From Phallusia mammillata (Eukaryota > Chordata > Ascidiacea > Phlebobranchia > Ascidiidae), in NCBI GenBank assembly GCA_003260075.1, contig QLIY01000651.1, positions 1-64,000 of the forward strand: DNA of 64,000 nucleotides, read 5' to 3'. Made by a program: the position numbers and the translations under genes. Each line of letters opens with the position of its first letter. Within the stretch, counting starts at the first letter, position 1. Of this stretch, positions 23,352-36,700 are shown one piece after another. Below the pieces are notes generated by a model, which did not search any database, was not told the DNA's origin, and saw only the letters and a list, made by a program, of their open reading frames with translations.

Positions 23352-24134
23352 GAGTAAATGAATGAAAAGTCTACGCGTCAATAAACACTGCTCTTTCAAA
23401 GCAAATTTAGCTTCGGGCATTTCTGCTAATGCAAAAATACTGGGTTAAATATAGTACGGGCGTTATACATGACTGCTAGTGTTTGTGTTTATCAGACACT
23501 TGCTAGGCCCCCCTGATAACATTTTGTCTTGTCGGCTGAAGCGCTTCACACCATATTCCCACATAAAATAGGCTAATCAAGGTTCAAATTGGGAGCTTCA
23601 TGTGTCAAAAACCCGTAATAATACTAAGTTACATGGAGGAAAAGTTTTCGGATTTTTCAAATGCATCATGGAGATTTAATATTGTGAACAAAAACCTGAT
23701 TATGCCGACTTTATTATGAAATCTATCTACTCCCTTTGCAATCCCTACAATATTTTGTCTCAGTGAAAATTTTATGCCACACCTTTAATCGTTTTGATTT
23801 TCATTTAATTCAGTGCCTTTTTTTTCTTAATATTTAAATTTCGGACCAGCATTGACAAATGCCGGTTTGTTCCAGTAACAAAACGATTTATTTCGCAATG
23901 ACTCAAGCGAAAACATCACATGTCTCTCTCTTTTGAAGACCAATAGCGTGAAAACCGTCCCTTTGCTAGGCAATTAGTGGGTTTGAACGGGATTTTCCAA
24001 TGGGTTTGTGTGTATGGGTGTGGTGGTAACATATGCATTCAAACCAGATTCCGTGAGTCAATATGTCATTGCAGATGTTGTGGAAGATCCTCTTCTCCAT
24101 TTCAAACATTTGTCAAAGATTTTTTGTCATAAAA

Positions 24135-24297
24135 ATGTTTTTAAAGTTTGGATTGGTATTCCTTTTATGGAATCTGCTTGAAGTTGTCAGGTAGGAATTT
24201 ATATTTGCAGAATCACAGACAAATACGAGATATGGTAAATCTATGGTAGATCCCAAGTCAAGTCATTTTCAAAACAGTTTGATTATTACTTCTTACA

Positions 24298-24328
<31 letters not shown>

Positions 24329-27300
24329 TCGATTGCAAAACTTGAAGCACTTAATGTGTTTCCAAATGACTTTGGGTTGCTGAAACGTATTGCTTTGATT
24401 GAAACAAATTTTGGAATGGACATTAACAACGCAATGGGTGGTATTTGGGAAGTAGGTGATACTAATTTCAGTTAGAACTATGTTGTTAGTAACGGTCATG
24501 GGACGAAATGCATAAACTGGTTTTGGTTTGCTAAACCATGACAACCTCAGGAGGTACGAAGGGGTGCATGGAATGTTTTCAGTAAAATGTGTGTGCGTGG
24601 CGAGATCTGCAGTAGGTGGGATATTGGCTACCATGATCACACATGTATGGTGGCCCACAGGTGCAATTCAACAGTTTTTTTTGCAAAAGCATTTCTCTCC
24701 AGTATCTTTCCTAAGTTTGTTTTTCCGTACAACAAGTTTTTTGGACGCAAACATTTAAAAATATGTCATCTAACAGTTGAAAGGCCTTTTAATAGCGATT
24801 AAAGGCATTGCGGGGGGCTACAGCCGTGCTAAAGTAAAGTATGAAGGCACAGCAATGGTACCAAAATTTCCACGTGTGACTAAGGTCACAGATCGGCTCG
24901 ACATTTTTTTTGTCGGGGCCCGAATAAAAGCTACTTGACTAACTTTGGCAGTTTAGCGTCTGATTTGATACCAAACCATCCACAATAAATCGACTTCGAA
25001 AAATACTGCCGCTTGTGCTGGCGGCATTGTTAATGCCCCATGCTCTTGCTTATTCTAAGTGTCTTTGAACCCTTTGGAAGTTTTATTATGCTGGTGCCAC
25101 ATACAGTGATGACTCCAAACTCCAAACACTGATTTGTGGCAAACAAAGTAAGCCCGAAAGCTAAAATTCTTGTTGTATAGTAGGCGGAAAAAACCCCCCC
25201 CCCGTGGCAAACAAAGTAAGCCCGAAAGCTAAAATTCTTGTTGTATAGTAGCAAATGTCACGTTCCAAGATGACGTAATGTTAAGCGGAAAAACCGATTT
25301 GGCGGTGCATTTCAATTTGAAATAAATAAAACTTTTGTTGTAAAAGCTTGAGTGGCATGCGCCCTTTTCCTCATGACAAGTAGCCTACGGCTTTGTCTAA
25401 TAGTTAATCCAGCCCTGCGGCTGACGAAGATCTGCTAAATGTGTTGGTGGATCGCTGACTGTAACGACATTATGTGTTAGAGCAGGGGTGTCCAACCCTT
25501 GGCCCGCAGGAAGTTCTGAGTGGCCCACCCCCCCCCCTTTTGAAATGACTCATATTGGCAACTTAATCGCCTACGTAATTTATGGGGAACTTTCATTTCT
25601 AAAAATTGGCATTTATTGTTTGCACAATGCACATTGTTACGCATCACAATTTCTACATTGTCACATCACTATCTGACTCGTGCTTCAAGAGGCAGTCAGT
25701 AATGTTTCTTGGTTCATTGAGATACATCTTGTTTGAGAGAATCGCGCAAAACTCATTTAGCAGTAAAACATCTTCCGCACTCAGCAGTGATATAGATTAT
25801 GCCAAACAGGAAACAAAAAGCAAGTAACGCTAACAGAACTTTTCAAGAAAGGTTGACATGTGACTTTAAATCCCCTGTAAAATCAGTAATTTCTGACAGC
25901 CATATGGAAAAATCACTTCGCATTGCTCCATCGACCATCTCACCGAATATTGCCAAACTTGTTAGAGAAAAACAGTGCCAAACTTCACAATGAAATGTCG
26001 ACGTGTGGGAAAAACTTTGGTGACTTAACTATATCTTGGTGCGTTTATTGTTATTATAACTGTAAACGAGGATAATTCACATTTCTAAGATTAGAATTTT
26101 GGTGTGACGATTTTAATTAGAAATTATAAGACAGCTATTCCGAAGATCCAAATTAGCAGTAACACTCAAGTGGCCCGCGCAATCATTCGTAAACCGTATG
26201 TGGCACTTTGGCCAAAAAGGTTGGACACCCCTATGTTAGAGGAACCTTTAAAGTGATAACTATCCACAATTACCATGTTTGTGCGTTGTACCATAAAATT
26301 TGACACACCATTCGTCCACTTGGTCCCCAAAAAATTTAAACTACAAAATAGATTTTGCATTGAAAAAAAAATTGTGTGCAAAAATCAATGTTGTAAATGT
26401 TTGCTATGAAAAATTTATGCCTGCAAAAAAACGTTGAATTGCATTGGTGGACTACCGTACACATGTAGGCTATTATCATTCAATTACATTTCCATCTTCG
26501 AAATGTATTTTTCTAGCGAGTCGTTTTATTTCACAATTCTAAACCAGCCAAAAATGATACATTGGCATCACTGGCAATGTGTAAGACACGACTACAAATA
26601 TTTTTTATCTCCACAGTATTTTATGCAACCGACACCAGATTAATTAGGTTTTGTGTTTCAGATCACACCGAATATTTCATCCCAGTTGTCTGACTCCAGC
26701 GTTTTGCTTTCTTTGAATCAATATCTCATACCGCCCCCCCCCCCCCAGTTGTCTGACTCCAGCGTTTTGCTTTCTTTGAATCAATATCTCACACCAGCAA
26801 GCATAGAGTTTGGAACAAATATCACTGATCTTTCAAACAACCCCAATTTTAGGTAAAAGAGAATAGAACGACGGACAAGCGTAATGTTTAAGTTATTTGT
26901 TTTTGTTAAAAACCTTCCGGATATCATCTGATTTCTGTCCTGCAACCACACACTTTTTGAAAAAGTTATATTTCAATTCAGGGGTAAAAACACCCGAAAA
27001 TAGTTTACCGATTAAACACCAAAACTTACTTTCAATTCATTTCTGCGGAAAAATGGTATGATACTTTTTAGGATTCCGCTTACGTCAGCTTTGGCTGCTC
27101 GTCTTTATGTTCAACTGTTGGCTGGTACAAGTGTTCCTGGGCCACTTGACCAACAAGCAAACTGGTGGAATACCTATTACAATCTCACAGGAAATGCACA
27201 GAATTTTCAGGAGCGTGTAACTACGTATGTAACTGCAAATGGTTAGTTTCATGCTGGCTTGAGTTTGTGACCGCTTTAATCAGTACCTAAGTATTTACTT

Positions 27301-29948
27301 GTATTTATTAAGGTTGCAATGTTTCCAAACTTGACATTTGGTTGTTGGTGGATAGTTCACGCAGTGTTGGACCAAGCAATTTTCGAACAACTTTGCAGTT
27401 CGTCGCAAATCTTTCATCCGAGTTTTTCATTGCACCGGACGCTGTTCGCTTTGGTTTCTCAGTGTATTCAGATGATCACAATTTTATTAGTCACTTCAAC
27501 GAGCACAAAAACAACACTGATTTTTTTTAACAAAGTCCTTGCAACTTCATATTTTGTTGGTTTGTTTGTTTTGTGCATATACTAACAATAAGCAGTCATT
27601 GATCTTTATTGCAACATAGCCAGAGGTTGCTTTGAATGCTGCTGTTTATTGTGTTTATTGAAAACAACTAAAACTTTGTTTCGCGACACAGGAGCAACAA
27701 GCACTGGAAACGCCATAAATGAAGTTGTGCAAAATGGTTTCAATGAGACATTCGGCCTTAGACCACTCTCAGAAGGAGTTCCTCGCATTTTGATTGTTCT
27801 TACTGATGGAGGGAGTTTAGACGAAGTTTTGGCTCCTTCACAAATGGTACGCGTTGCTGCAAAGATTTGTAAATGCCCAAAGGTTAATACGAAAACATTT
27901 TGTACCAATTTTTAGGCACGAGCAGATGGAATTATCATCTTTGCTGTTGGGATTGGAAGTGATATCAATCATAATCAACTTAAGGAGATTGCTGGAGTTC
28001 CACGCCGAATATTTGAGCTGGACGACTTCAGTCAATTGATAACTGTGCTGAGAAACTAAACAATGATGCTTGCACGGCATCTGCCGAAATTCCGGTACCA
28101 TATAATGTTAAACTAAGCTTAGTGACATAGATGACATTCTGCAATCCTTGCTTTCAAGGACAACACAACAGTTGAAGTGAGCGTACCATCTGGAAATACA
28201 TACTACTCAACCATTCAGCTTCCAAGTAACGGATCAGTTATGATTGAATTCCACGTGCCTCCCGACAGTGGATCAGGGATCGTCTATGTTTCCGGAACCA
28301 TTGAAAATCCAAGCTCAGCTGTGCATGATTTTTCGGTTGTAATAACACCTGTAAGTTTTAATCAGATAAGTTGATTTGGACCCCCCCCCCCTTTCATCCG
28401 AGTTTTTCATTGCACCGGACGCTGTTCGCTTTGGTTTCCCAGTGTATTCAGATGATCACAATTTTATTAGTCACTTCAACGAGCACACAAACAACACTGA
28501 TTTTTTTAACAAAGTCCTTGCAACTTCATATTTTGTTGGTTTGTTTGTTTTGTGCCTATACTAACAATAAGCAGTCAATGATCTTTATTGCAACATAGCC
28601 AGAGGTTGCTTTGTCTGCTGCTCTTTATTGTTGAAAACAACTAAAACTTTGTGTTTATTGAAAACAACTAAAACTTTGTTTCGCGACACAGGAGGAACAA
28701 GCACTGGAAACGCCATAAATGAAGTTGTGCAAAATGGTTTCAATGAGACATTCGGCCTTAGACCACTCTCAGAAGGAGTTCCTCTCATTTTGATTGTTCT
28801 TACTGATGGAGGGAGTTTAGACGAAGTTTTGGCTCCTTCACAAATTGTACGCGTTGCTGCAAAACTTTACTGCAACGCATTCGATTTGTAAATGCCCAAA
28901 GGTTAATACGAAAACATTTTGTACCAATTTTCAGGCACGAGCAGATGGAATTATCGTCTTTGCTGTTGGGATTGGAAGTGATATCAATCATAATCAACTT
29001 AAGGAGATTGCTGGAGTTCCACGCCGAATATTTGAGCTGGACGACTTCAGTCAATTGATAACTGTGCTGAGAGGTGAACTAAACAATGATGCTTGCACGG
29101 CCTCTGCCGAAATCCCGGTACAATATAATGTTAAACTAAGCTTAGTGACATAGATGACATTCTGCAATCCTTGCTTTCAAGGACAACACAACAGTTGAAG
29201 TGAGCGTACCATCTGGAAATACATACTACTCAACCATTCAGCTTCCAAGTAACGGATCAGTTATGATTGAATTCCACGTGCCTCCCGACAGTGGATCAGG
29301 AATCGTCTATGTTTCCGGAACCATTGAAAATCCAAGTAAGTTTTAATCAGATAAGTTGATTTGGGAATATGTTTAAAACACAGACAAAACAATGCAATTT
29401 ATGCGCTAAACGTTTGCACAAATAACAAATGTAGTATTGATGCAACACATTTTAGCTCAACTAAGTTTAACAACTATATCTTTTTAACAGGGAACTACTC
29501 CTGTTATTACAATCAATTCCAATGATTTAAACATCAGGTCGATTTTGGAGGAATTTTTTTTAAGATCACGCAGAGAAATTGATGAGACTTCTGGCAGCAA
29601 ACTTGTACATTGCATTAAATTCAACCATTTGTACATTGCATTAAAATCAACCAGCGACCAACCTCTTGAAGTCGGATTTCGATACACTGGAAGTCCTGTC
29701 AGGGCAACTGTAAGTAATTTGGTTTACGACTATTAAGCTAAACAAACATAAAAACTAAATTGTGTAATTTTTTGAAGGTTGCATCTGCTACTACGAACTT
29801 GTCGTTAAACGCAACTGTGGCGATGAGGACTGAAACTACGACGAAGCTGGTATTATCAACTACAACTTGTGCCGCCTCCCGAAGTATCTTGTACCATCTA
29901 CATCTGATAGTTTTCATGACGTTTACAGCCTTGTTGGCGTCATGCTAA
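24135..29948 (+). CDS. V2: lysozyme-like plus vWA family member, fragmented by assembly joins and indels
   Basis: Exon 1 24135-24190 (signal peptide). Exon 2 is interrupted: a 29-base C run at 24299-24327 replaces its first 60 bases and the rest is 24328-24451. Exon 3 is 26662-26852 with a join inside, exon 4 27072-27241. Exons 5-8 occur twice: 27313-27559, 27692-27846, 27916-28094, 28159-28350, and again from 28392 to about 29335. Exon 9 is 29491-29709 and exon 10 29778-29948. It has RIALIETNFG, then GIWE where other copies have Gln, WWNTYYNLTG, MIDAS DSSRS, VLTDG, RSRR, a Thr-rich stalk and the hydrophobic tail FMTFTALLASC. The first exon 5 copy has eight T where the second has seven, causing a frameshift. 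The first exon 7 copy lacks 4 nt, and the second exon 8 copy lacks 38 nt. With these defects I cannot say whether V2 is functional. Confidence 0.7.
24299..24327. other. Poly-C gap placeholder inside V2 exon 2
   Basis: Twenty-nine C follow directly after the splice acceptor. Comparison with V3 and V4 shows that 60 exon bases are missing, so the run length does not equal the true gap. Confidence 0.85.
25194..25203. other. Poly-C placeholder in V2 intron 2
   Basis: Ten C separate two copies of a segment with AGTAAGCCCGAAAGC. It is an overlap join. Confidence 0.85.
25483..26233 (+). mobile_element. Internally deleted hAT transposon in V2 intron 2
   Basis: The left end CAGGGGTGTCCAACC is inverted at the right end (GGTTGGACACCCCTA), with a perfect 8-bp target duplication TGTTAGAG at 25475-25482 and 26234-26241. 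A 65-codon frame at 25799-25993 begins MPNRKQ..FQERLT and ends LRIAPSTISPNIAKLVREKQ. These resemble the extreme N- and C-termini of the hAT transposases related to ZBED/FAM200/GTF2IRD2-type genes, with the catalytic middle lost. A C run at 25528-25537 lies near the left end. Confidence 0.85.
26734..26746. other. Poly-C placeholder inside V2 exon 3
   Basis: The run separates two copies of the exon 3 segment encoding QLSDSSVLLSLNQYL. The exon regains the family's 128-nt size only if one copy is counted. Confidence 0.85.
28381..29370 (+). repeat. Second copy of V2 exons 5 to 8
   Basis: After an 11-base C run (28381-28391) the sequence repeats 27405-28380 with a few differences: 7 rather than 8 T in exon 5, an intact exon 7 (28935-29117, 183 nt), a duplicated AAACTTTG stretch in the intron, and a 38-nt loss at the end of exon 8. 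Two alleles laid end to end is the likeliest cause. Confidence 0.8.
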
Positions 29949-30129
29949 ACAAAACTTTTGTAAATAGCTATGGTTGAATGTTTAGTACATGTACATTACT
30001 TGAAGTAAAACTAGTTTAGAAGACGTTGAAGAAACTAAAACATGCTAAATATAAGCTGTTGCTGCCAGACATAATATGAACTTTATAGAGGTCAACTGGC
30101 AAAAGTATTTTTGTAATCCGTACACCATC

Positions 30130-30135
30130 AATAAA
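30130..30135 (+). terminator. Polyadenylation signal of V2
   Basis: AATAAA in the V2 3'UTR, about 180 bases after the stop. The same context (ATCCGTA..AATAAATT) recurs downstream of V3 at 37761-37766. Confidence 0.55.
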
Positions 30136-30189
30136 TTGTAAACATCAATGCCCCAGTTATTGCCTTATTGGACGATATTGTCATATACC

Positions 30190-30775
30190 GCATTGTTCCG
30201 GTAGGAAATTATGTTACTTTCATCACTAGGCCGTATCACTATAGAGCAAGAGAGCTTGTTGTGTAGGTGTTTGTTTCGTACTGACGCAGGCAAAAACTTT
30301 GCTTGAGTGCCGATAGCATGAAAAACGTTCCTTGTGGTTTATGGTTTTGAACGGGATTTCAAGTGGGTATGGGTGTGATGGCAACAGATTCCTTCAAATC
30401 AGATTCAAGGTATTAACACGACATTGCGGATGTCGTAGAAGATTATCTTATCGATTTAAAATACTTTTCCGAGGGATTTTGTAATAAACATTTTTCTGAA
30501 GGTTGGATTGGCATTTCCAGATCCGTACAGCATCAATAAATTTTACTTTGAACGTACTGGGGCATTGATGTAATCATTTTTCATTTTNATTAACACGACT
30601 TTGCGGATGTCGTAGAAGATTATCTTATCGATTTAAAATACTTTTCCGAGGGATTTTGTAATAAACATGTTTCTGAAGGTTGGATTGGCATTTCCAGATC
30701 CGTACAGCATCAATAAATTTTACTTTGAACGTACTGGGGCATTGATGTAATCATTTTTCATTTTTCAACTTTGAC
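30190..30775 (+). pseudogene. Relic family copy: promoter and exon 1 fused to a family 3'UTR
   Basis: The segment starts with sequence homologous to the V3 upstream region (compare 33296-33703). It runs into an exon-1-like start (ATG at 30667, encoding MFLKVGLAF), then switches to sequence matching the family 3'UTR (TCAATAAATTTTACTTTGAA, compare about 37757-37785). Exons 2-10 are absent. The frame from this ATG runs 27 codons to TAA at 30748-30750. The stretch is present twice around the single N at 30588; in the first copy the ATG is ATT. It looks like an array copy that lost its body by recombination. Confidence 0.65.
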
Positions 30776-31055
30776 ATTAAATAGGAATGTATTTGTTTCA
30801 TCAGCAAACTTGATGTTTCTGTTTATTAGTTTTGAAAGCACATCCAATTCCAATGACCTATTTCTAAACTAGAAATCGTTGGCTTAAAATGTACCTAAAA
30901 GGTTTTTTCAGTTCGGGACTGATACATTTAACAGAATTGCGTTTTTGTCCTGTTGCCCTGTTGCGACAATAAATACGTGTACCTGTTGTTACCTGATCAA
31001 CGTTATCAATTGCATAAAGACATCTTAATAAAGACACATACCAATTTCAAAAAAA

Positions 31056-31066
31056 CCCCCCCCCCC
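31056..31066. other. Poly-C placeholder
   Basis: Eleven C separate two copies of a segment containing TCTTAATAAAGACACATACC. The surrounding 30.8-33.2 kb has no gene I can support. Parts of it match the downstream flank of V3 and the upstream regions of V2 and V4. Confidence 0.85.
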
Positions 31067-32755
31067 ACGTTATCAATTGCATAAAGACATCTTAATAAAG
31101 ACACATACCAATTTAAAAAAAAAACATTTAGCGACCTTTTGTGACGACAGTCAAACATGTAAAGGGGTTTGGTGTGTGTGCAGATGTGTGGTCATAAAAG
31201 TATACCAGACCTGTTGTTGGCGAGTCCCTGTTTACATAAGTGTATGACGACTTCAAATTTATTATTTCAAATCAGTAAACTATAATTGCTCTGATACAGA
31301 CCGCATTGACTTTAGATGTCATTCCGCTTTGCAGCAATTGCCCTGAGTAGCAAGTCAATCAAGCTGCTTTATTAGGCATTGTTTGTATGCGATAGCCTCA
31401 CGTGAAGAATTACACAAATTGCATCTTCTTCAAAACAATTTGTTGACGGGACGTTACATGAAATTCACAACTGTTTTCTTGTACATTGCTTTTAGGCTAA
31501 AAGCAAAAATGCTACAGAGTTAAAACAGGTTTTTAATAGTCCAAGATGAGCCAATCAAACGTTTTCCCGTCAGCAACTCCTGAAACGTTTGCTGATTGTT
31601 GTCCTTTATTGACTGAGCGAACAATCTCTGCCGCCGAATGTCTGTCATACGCCCACCGCAACATACAGGTGATTGAAACGATTTTGGTTGCGATTGAACT
31701 GTAAGACTGCCCTTCGTTGTCACACCTCACACGTACCGACTTGTTTACAAACTAAATGTTATAATTAATACCATTTCATGCAAATGGGCTTTCATAATTA
31801 GTTGATAAATTAAAACATTTTGATTAAACAACTGCAAGTTAGTGTTTCAAGACAACCATTTAATTGTAGCTTATCATGATCGAAAGTTGCAGACTGTGAA
31901 GTTTGTCACTTTGTACCAAAGCAGCTTTACTCTCCTTGGACGCACAACACAATTCTGCTTTTTGTTGGTGCTCGCTTCACACAACTGAACGGGTAACATT
32001 TAGGAAACAACTAAACAAGTTCGAGGTATCCGACAAAAAGACTCGTATCTTGTCGGTGATGCTAAACACCGCGTGGTGCAGCATGCGGCTATACGTTATC
32101 ATATAGTAAGCGACAGAAAATCTTAATAGACAGAAATTAACTCTAGGCAGAAACTATCATTATGGGAACTTTTGAAAACGCTGGCGGTTAGAGCTACTCG
32201 GGATGAAGTGGAGTTTGCAGTTGAAATAACACTATTTGCTGGTCTCATTTACCCTGTTGGGGCTTATATTCTCAGATGCGGTATACCATGTGACTTATCA
32301 TGCGCTATATTTAGTACCACCTGAAATCTTATTGTTGACAACCAACAGTGCTTTTTGTCACTAATTCTTTGAATACTGTTTTTTTTAACGCAACAAGGTT
32401 TGGAACTGGTCTGCACGCTCCAACCCTTTACCGAACAGCGAAAGCTGTCAAACAATTGAAAGTTGGAAAAAGAGCGTTTGTCTAAGTCTTAGACTCCAGG
32501 ACTAGATTGATTGAGTGTGCGAAATCTATCATCACCTTCAGCCGATATAGGCAATGGAAAACATTGCAAAAAAAATTCCAATTTTAAGCATCGTTAAACA
32601 TTGCGGTTTCAACTCAATATCAGCTCCGGGATTTTTCAGTGGTGCGTGGGGTTACGCGTGACTGCTAAAGTTTGTGTTCGGGTCCCACATTTCGTCTTGT
32701 GACTAAGGCTTTTTACACCGACTTTTTACAAACTGATCGGGTTCGTGTTGGGGAG

Positions 32756-32775
32756 CCCCCCCCCCCCCCCCCCCC
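32756..32775. other. Poly-C gap placeholder (20 bases)
   Basis: A run without duplicated flanks in the V3 upstream region, so probably a true sized gap. Confidence 0.75.
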
Positions 32776-33381
32776 GGAGCTTCCCGCGTCAAACCCCGTG
32801 ACAATACTAAATATAGAAAAACGTTACTCGGATTTTTCGATTGCATCATGACAATTTAACTGATATTGTGAACATAAACCTGATAACGCCGACTTGTATA
32901 CTTCCACTGAAACAATATATAATACAAAACTGCAGTTAAGTCAAAGATATTTTTTATACCACTGATGTGCTTTTAGTGGTGAAAATAAGCCACAAATGCC
33001 CTGAAAGCCGTTCTAACAATTATTGCCATTCCGCTAAGAGTCGTAACGCAATGGTGTCACAATATCGCGACCCATGGATATGCATTAATACTATTTTTGT
33101 CTGTAGTCGAGGAACTATTTTGGGTCGTGACCCATAGTTTGGGCAAAATGATCTATAACATAAGTTTATTAAAAAGTCCCTGGATAATCTTCGTATTCGT
33201 TTAAAAATCCTTACAATATTTTGTCTCAGTGAAGTTTTATGTTACTTTGCATTTAATCGTATGAAAAGGTTGAAATTTCTAGGACGATATTTTCATATAC
33301 CGCATTGTTCCGGTGGGAAATTATGTTACTTTCATCACTAGGCCGTATCACCATAGAGAGAGAGACCTTATTGTGTAGGTG

Positions 33382-33392
33382 CCCCCCCCCCC
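33382..33392. other. Poly-C placeholder in the V3 promoter region
   Basis: The run separates two copies of a segment with CGCATTGTTCCGGTGGGAAA. The distal V3 promoter is thus artificially duplicated. Confidence 0.85.
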
Positions 33393-33703
33393 TCATATAC
33401 CGCATTGTTCCGGTGGGAAATTATGTTACTTTCATCACTATAGGCCGTATCACCATAGAGAGAGAGAGACCTTATTGTGTAGGTGTTTGTTTCGCACTGA
33501 TGCAGGCGAAAACTTTGCTTGAGCGCCAATAGCACGAAAAACGTCCCTTGTGGTTTGTTTTTGAACGGGATTTCCAGTGTGTATGGGTGTGACGGTAACA
33601 GATTCCTTCAAATCAGATTCAAGGTTTTAGCACGACATTGCGCATGTCGTAGAAGATTCTCTTATCGATTTAAAATATTTTTCCGAAGGATTTTGTCATA
33701 AAC

Positions 33704-36700
33704 ATGTTCCAAAAGGTTGGATTGGCATTTCTTCTATACAATCTGGTTCCAGTTGTCAGGTAGGAATTTGTATTTACAGAAAAACAAGCTAAAAGAATAT
33801 ATTGTAATACTATGGCAGAAGCCAAAGAATTATTATTCAAATACAGTTTGATGCCTCTTACAGAACACAGTCTGTTGATTTGACTTTGGTGCCTGATGCA
33901 AGTGGTGAAGATGTTGTAGATGCATCGATTGCAAAAATTGAAGCACTTAATGTGTTTCCAAATGACTTTGGATTGCTGAAACGTATTGCTTTAGTCGAAA
34001 CGAATTTCGGAATCGATGTTGTCAACAAAATGGGTGGCATTTGGCAAGTAGGTATATTTNGTGTTTCCAAATGACTTTGGATTGATGAAACGTATTGCTT
34101 TAGTCGAAACGAATTTCGGAATCGACGTTGTCAACGCCCCCCCCCCAAATGACTTTGGATTGCTGAAACGTATTGCTTTAGTCGAAACGAATTTCGGAAT
34201 CGATGTTGTCAACAAAATGGGTGGCATTTGGCAAGTAGGTATATTTTTCATGTTAGTTTAACTACAAACTTTGGCGTTAGTAATGGTTCGAAGTGAGAAG
34301 AAATACGTAAACTGTTTTGGTTTTGTAAACCATAACAGCCACATACTTATAAACGTGTGCATGGAAGTTCAATAACAAAACATGTACATAGTAAATCAAA
34401 GCTTTCAGCACACCTAAATCAGTCTGAGTTATTCGCTTTGCACTGTTTTATAAATAAATCACGATTCCGCCGATTTAATGGCATCTTCAGTTCTAAGCAA
34501 GAAATAAAAAAATAAAATTAAGGCATTTAGGCAATAAAGCACGAAAACAAAACAAAACGAAATATTGCAAACCGATAAACACAAACTGATTTAAGTGTAC
34601 TGAAAGCTTCAGTTTACTATAATTATCCGTAACTTGATTCGTTTGTATTGAGCGCATGTTGGTTTAGGACGATTTCTTAAGCACAGTTTTATGCAAAATA
34701 TAGGTGTGAGAGGCGAGAGCTGAAGCGGTTGCAAAGTATGGTTTCTGAGCTTGCTAGTTATTTCAGTTTTCTTACACAACTAGTAAACCTTCCATATCAC
34801 ACTGACACGCTCGATAAGAAATAATTTGTCATCCTAATACTTTATATTTTTAATGTTTTTCTGTGACCATGCCGCGCTTTGGCAATTTCTTTGAGCCAAT
34901 TATCTTCTGCATAGTCACGTGTTAAATAATTTTTGTTTTATGTACTGGTCATAACATGACCTAAATAAGTTAAAATGAAATTGGGTGATTTTTCACGTAT
35001 TCATATTGTTGAAGGCCACGATAGAAATACTAAAACATAACCGTTTGCAAATAAAAAGTATAAAATACTTACGTTTTTATTGCTTATAAATCATATCATT
35101 TTATTTCTGACAAATCTTTTGAAAAAACCTTCGCGACACTCAGCAAAATATCAAATGTCCCCCAAGGGTGTCGGGACCAACACGTTGAAAATCGCTGGAC
35201 CACAGGATGACATTTTAGCTAAGATTGCCAAATGTTTTCTTGCCTGCAATCGATTTAGTGCAGCCGACACCAGACTCATTAAGTTTTTGTGTTTCAGATC
35301 ACTCCGAATATTTCATCCCAGTTGTCTGACCCCAGCGTTTTGCTTTCTTTGAGTCAATATCTCATACCGGCAAGCATAGAGTTTGGAACAAATATCACTA
35401 ATCTTTCAAGCAACCCCAATTTTAGGTAAGGGGGAGTAAGATAACACGCACAAGGTGCTCTTTACTTAAACGTTTTTGCTTAAACATTTTCCGGAAGTAA
35501 TTAGATGTTTGTCATGCACTCAAACTCTGAGATCTAAATGATGTCTTTTGATTTGTATGTAAAAACGTCAAACTCAAAGCTAAACGTTATCTGTAAACGC
35601 CAAATGGTATATTCTACGCCAATGGTGCTTTTTAGGATCCCGCTTACGTCAGCTTTGGCTGCTCGTCTTTATGTTCAATTGTTAGCTGGTACAAGTGTTC
35701 CTGCGTCACTTGACCAACAAGCAAACTGGTGGAATACCTATTACAATCTCACAGGAAACGCACAGGGTTTCCAGGAGCGTGTGATTGCATATGAAAATGC
35801 AACAGGTTAGTTTCGGAATCGCTCGGATTAGTTTAATTTGTAATTTTTAATTTACTAGGATTTATAAAGGTTGCATCGTTTCCAAACTTGACATTTGGCT
35901 GTTGGTGGATAGTTCGGGCAGTATTGGATCAGACAATTTTCAAACAACATTGCAGTTTGTCGCAAATCTTTCATCCCAGTTCTTAATTGCACCTGACGCT
36001 GTTCGCTTTGGTTTTTCGGTTTATTCAAGTGGCCATAATTTTATCAGTCACTTCAACGAGCACACAAACAGCACCGCCTTTTTCAACGCGGTCCTTGCAA
36101 CTGCATATTTCTCTGGTTGGTTGTATTGTGCATATACTAACAATGGACGTTCTGTGACCTTTATTACAACGCAGGAGGGACGTTCACTGGAAATGCCATA
36201 AACGAAGTTGTGCAAACTGGTTTTAATGAAACTTTCGGTCTCAGGCCACTTTCTGCAGGCGTTCCTCGCGCTCTGGTTGTTCTTACTGATGGACAGAGCT
36301 CAGACGATGTTATAGCTCCATCTGAAATGGTAGGGATTGCTGCAGAACATTACCCCCCCCCCCGATGGACAGAGCTCAGACGATGTTATAGCTCCATCTG
36401 AAATGGTAGGGTTTGCTGCAGAACATGCAACAGCAACACGTCCAGTTTGTGCAACACGATCCAACACGACCAACGCGCAAAGGTTGATACGAAAACATTT
36501 TATACAAATTTTCAGGCGCGAGGGGAAGAAATTACTGTCTTTGCTGTTGGGATTGGAAGCGGAATCGATCATAATGAATTAGAGGAGATTGCCGGAGTTC
36601 CAAGCCGAATATTTGAGTTGGACGACTTTAGTCAATTGATAACTGTGCTGAGAGGTGAACTGAGCAATGATGCTTGCACGGCCTCTGCCGAAATCCCGGT

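Noticed and set aside
25528..25537. C run near the left end of the hAT element, as a placeholder
   Set aside because: Unlike other 10-base runs I see no duplicated flanks here, so I leave its nature open.
34061..34236. Tandem repeats of V3 exon 2 as an exon-duplication event
   Set aside because: Each extra copy begins or ends exactly at an N or C run and lacks the exon start.
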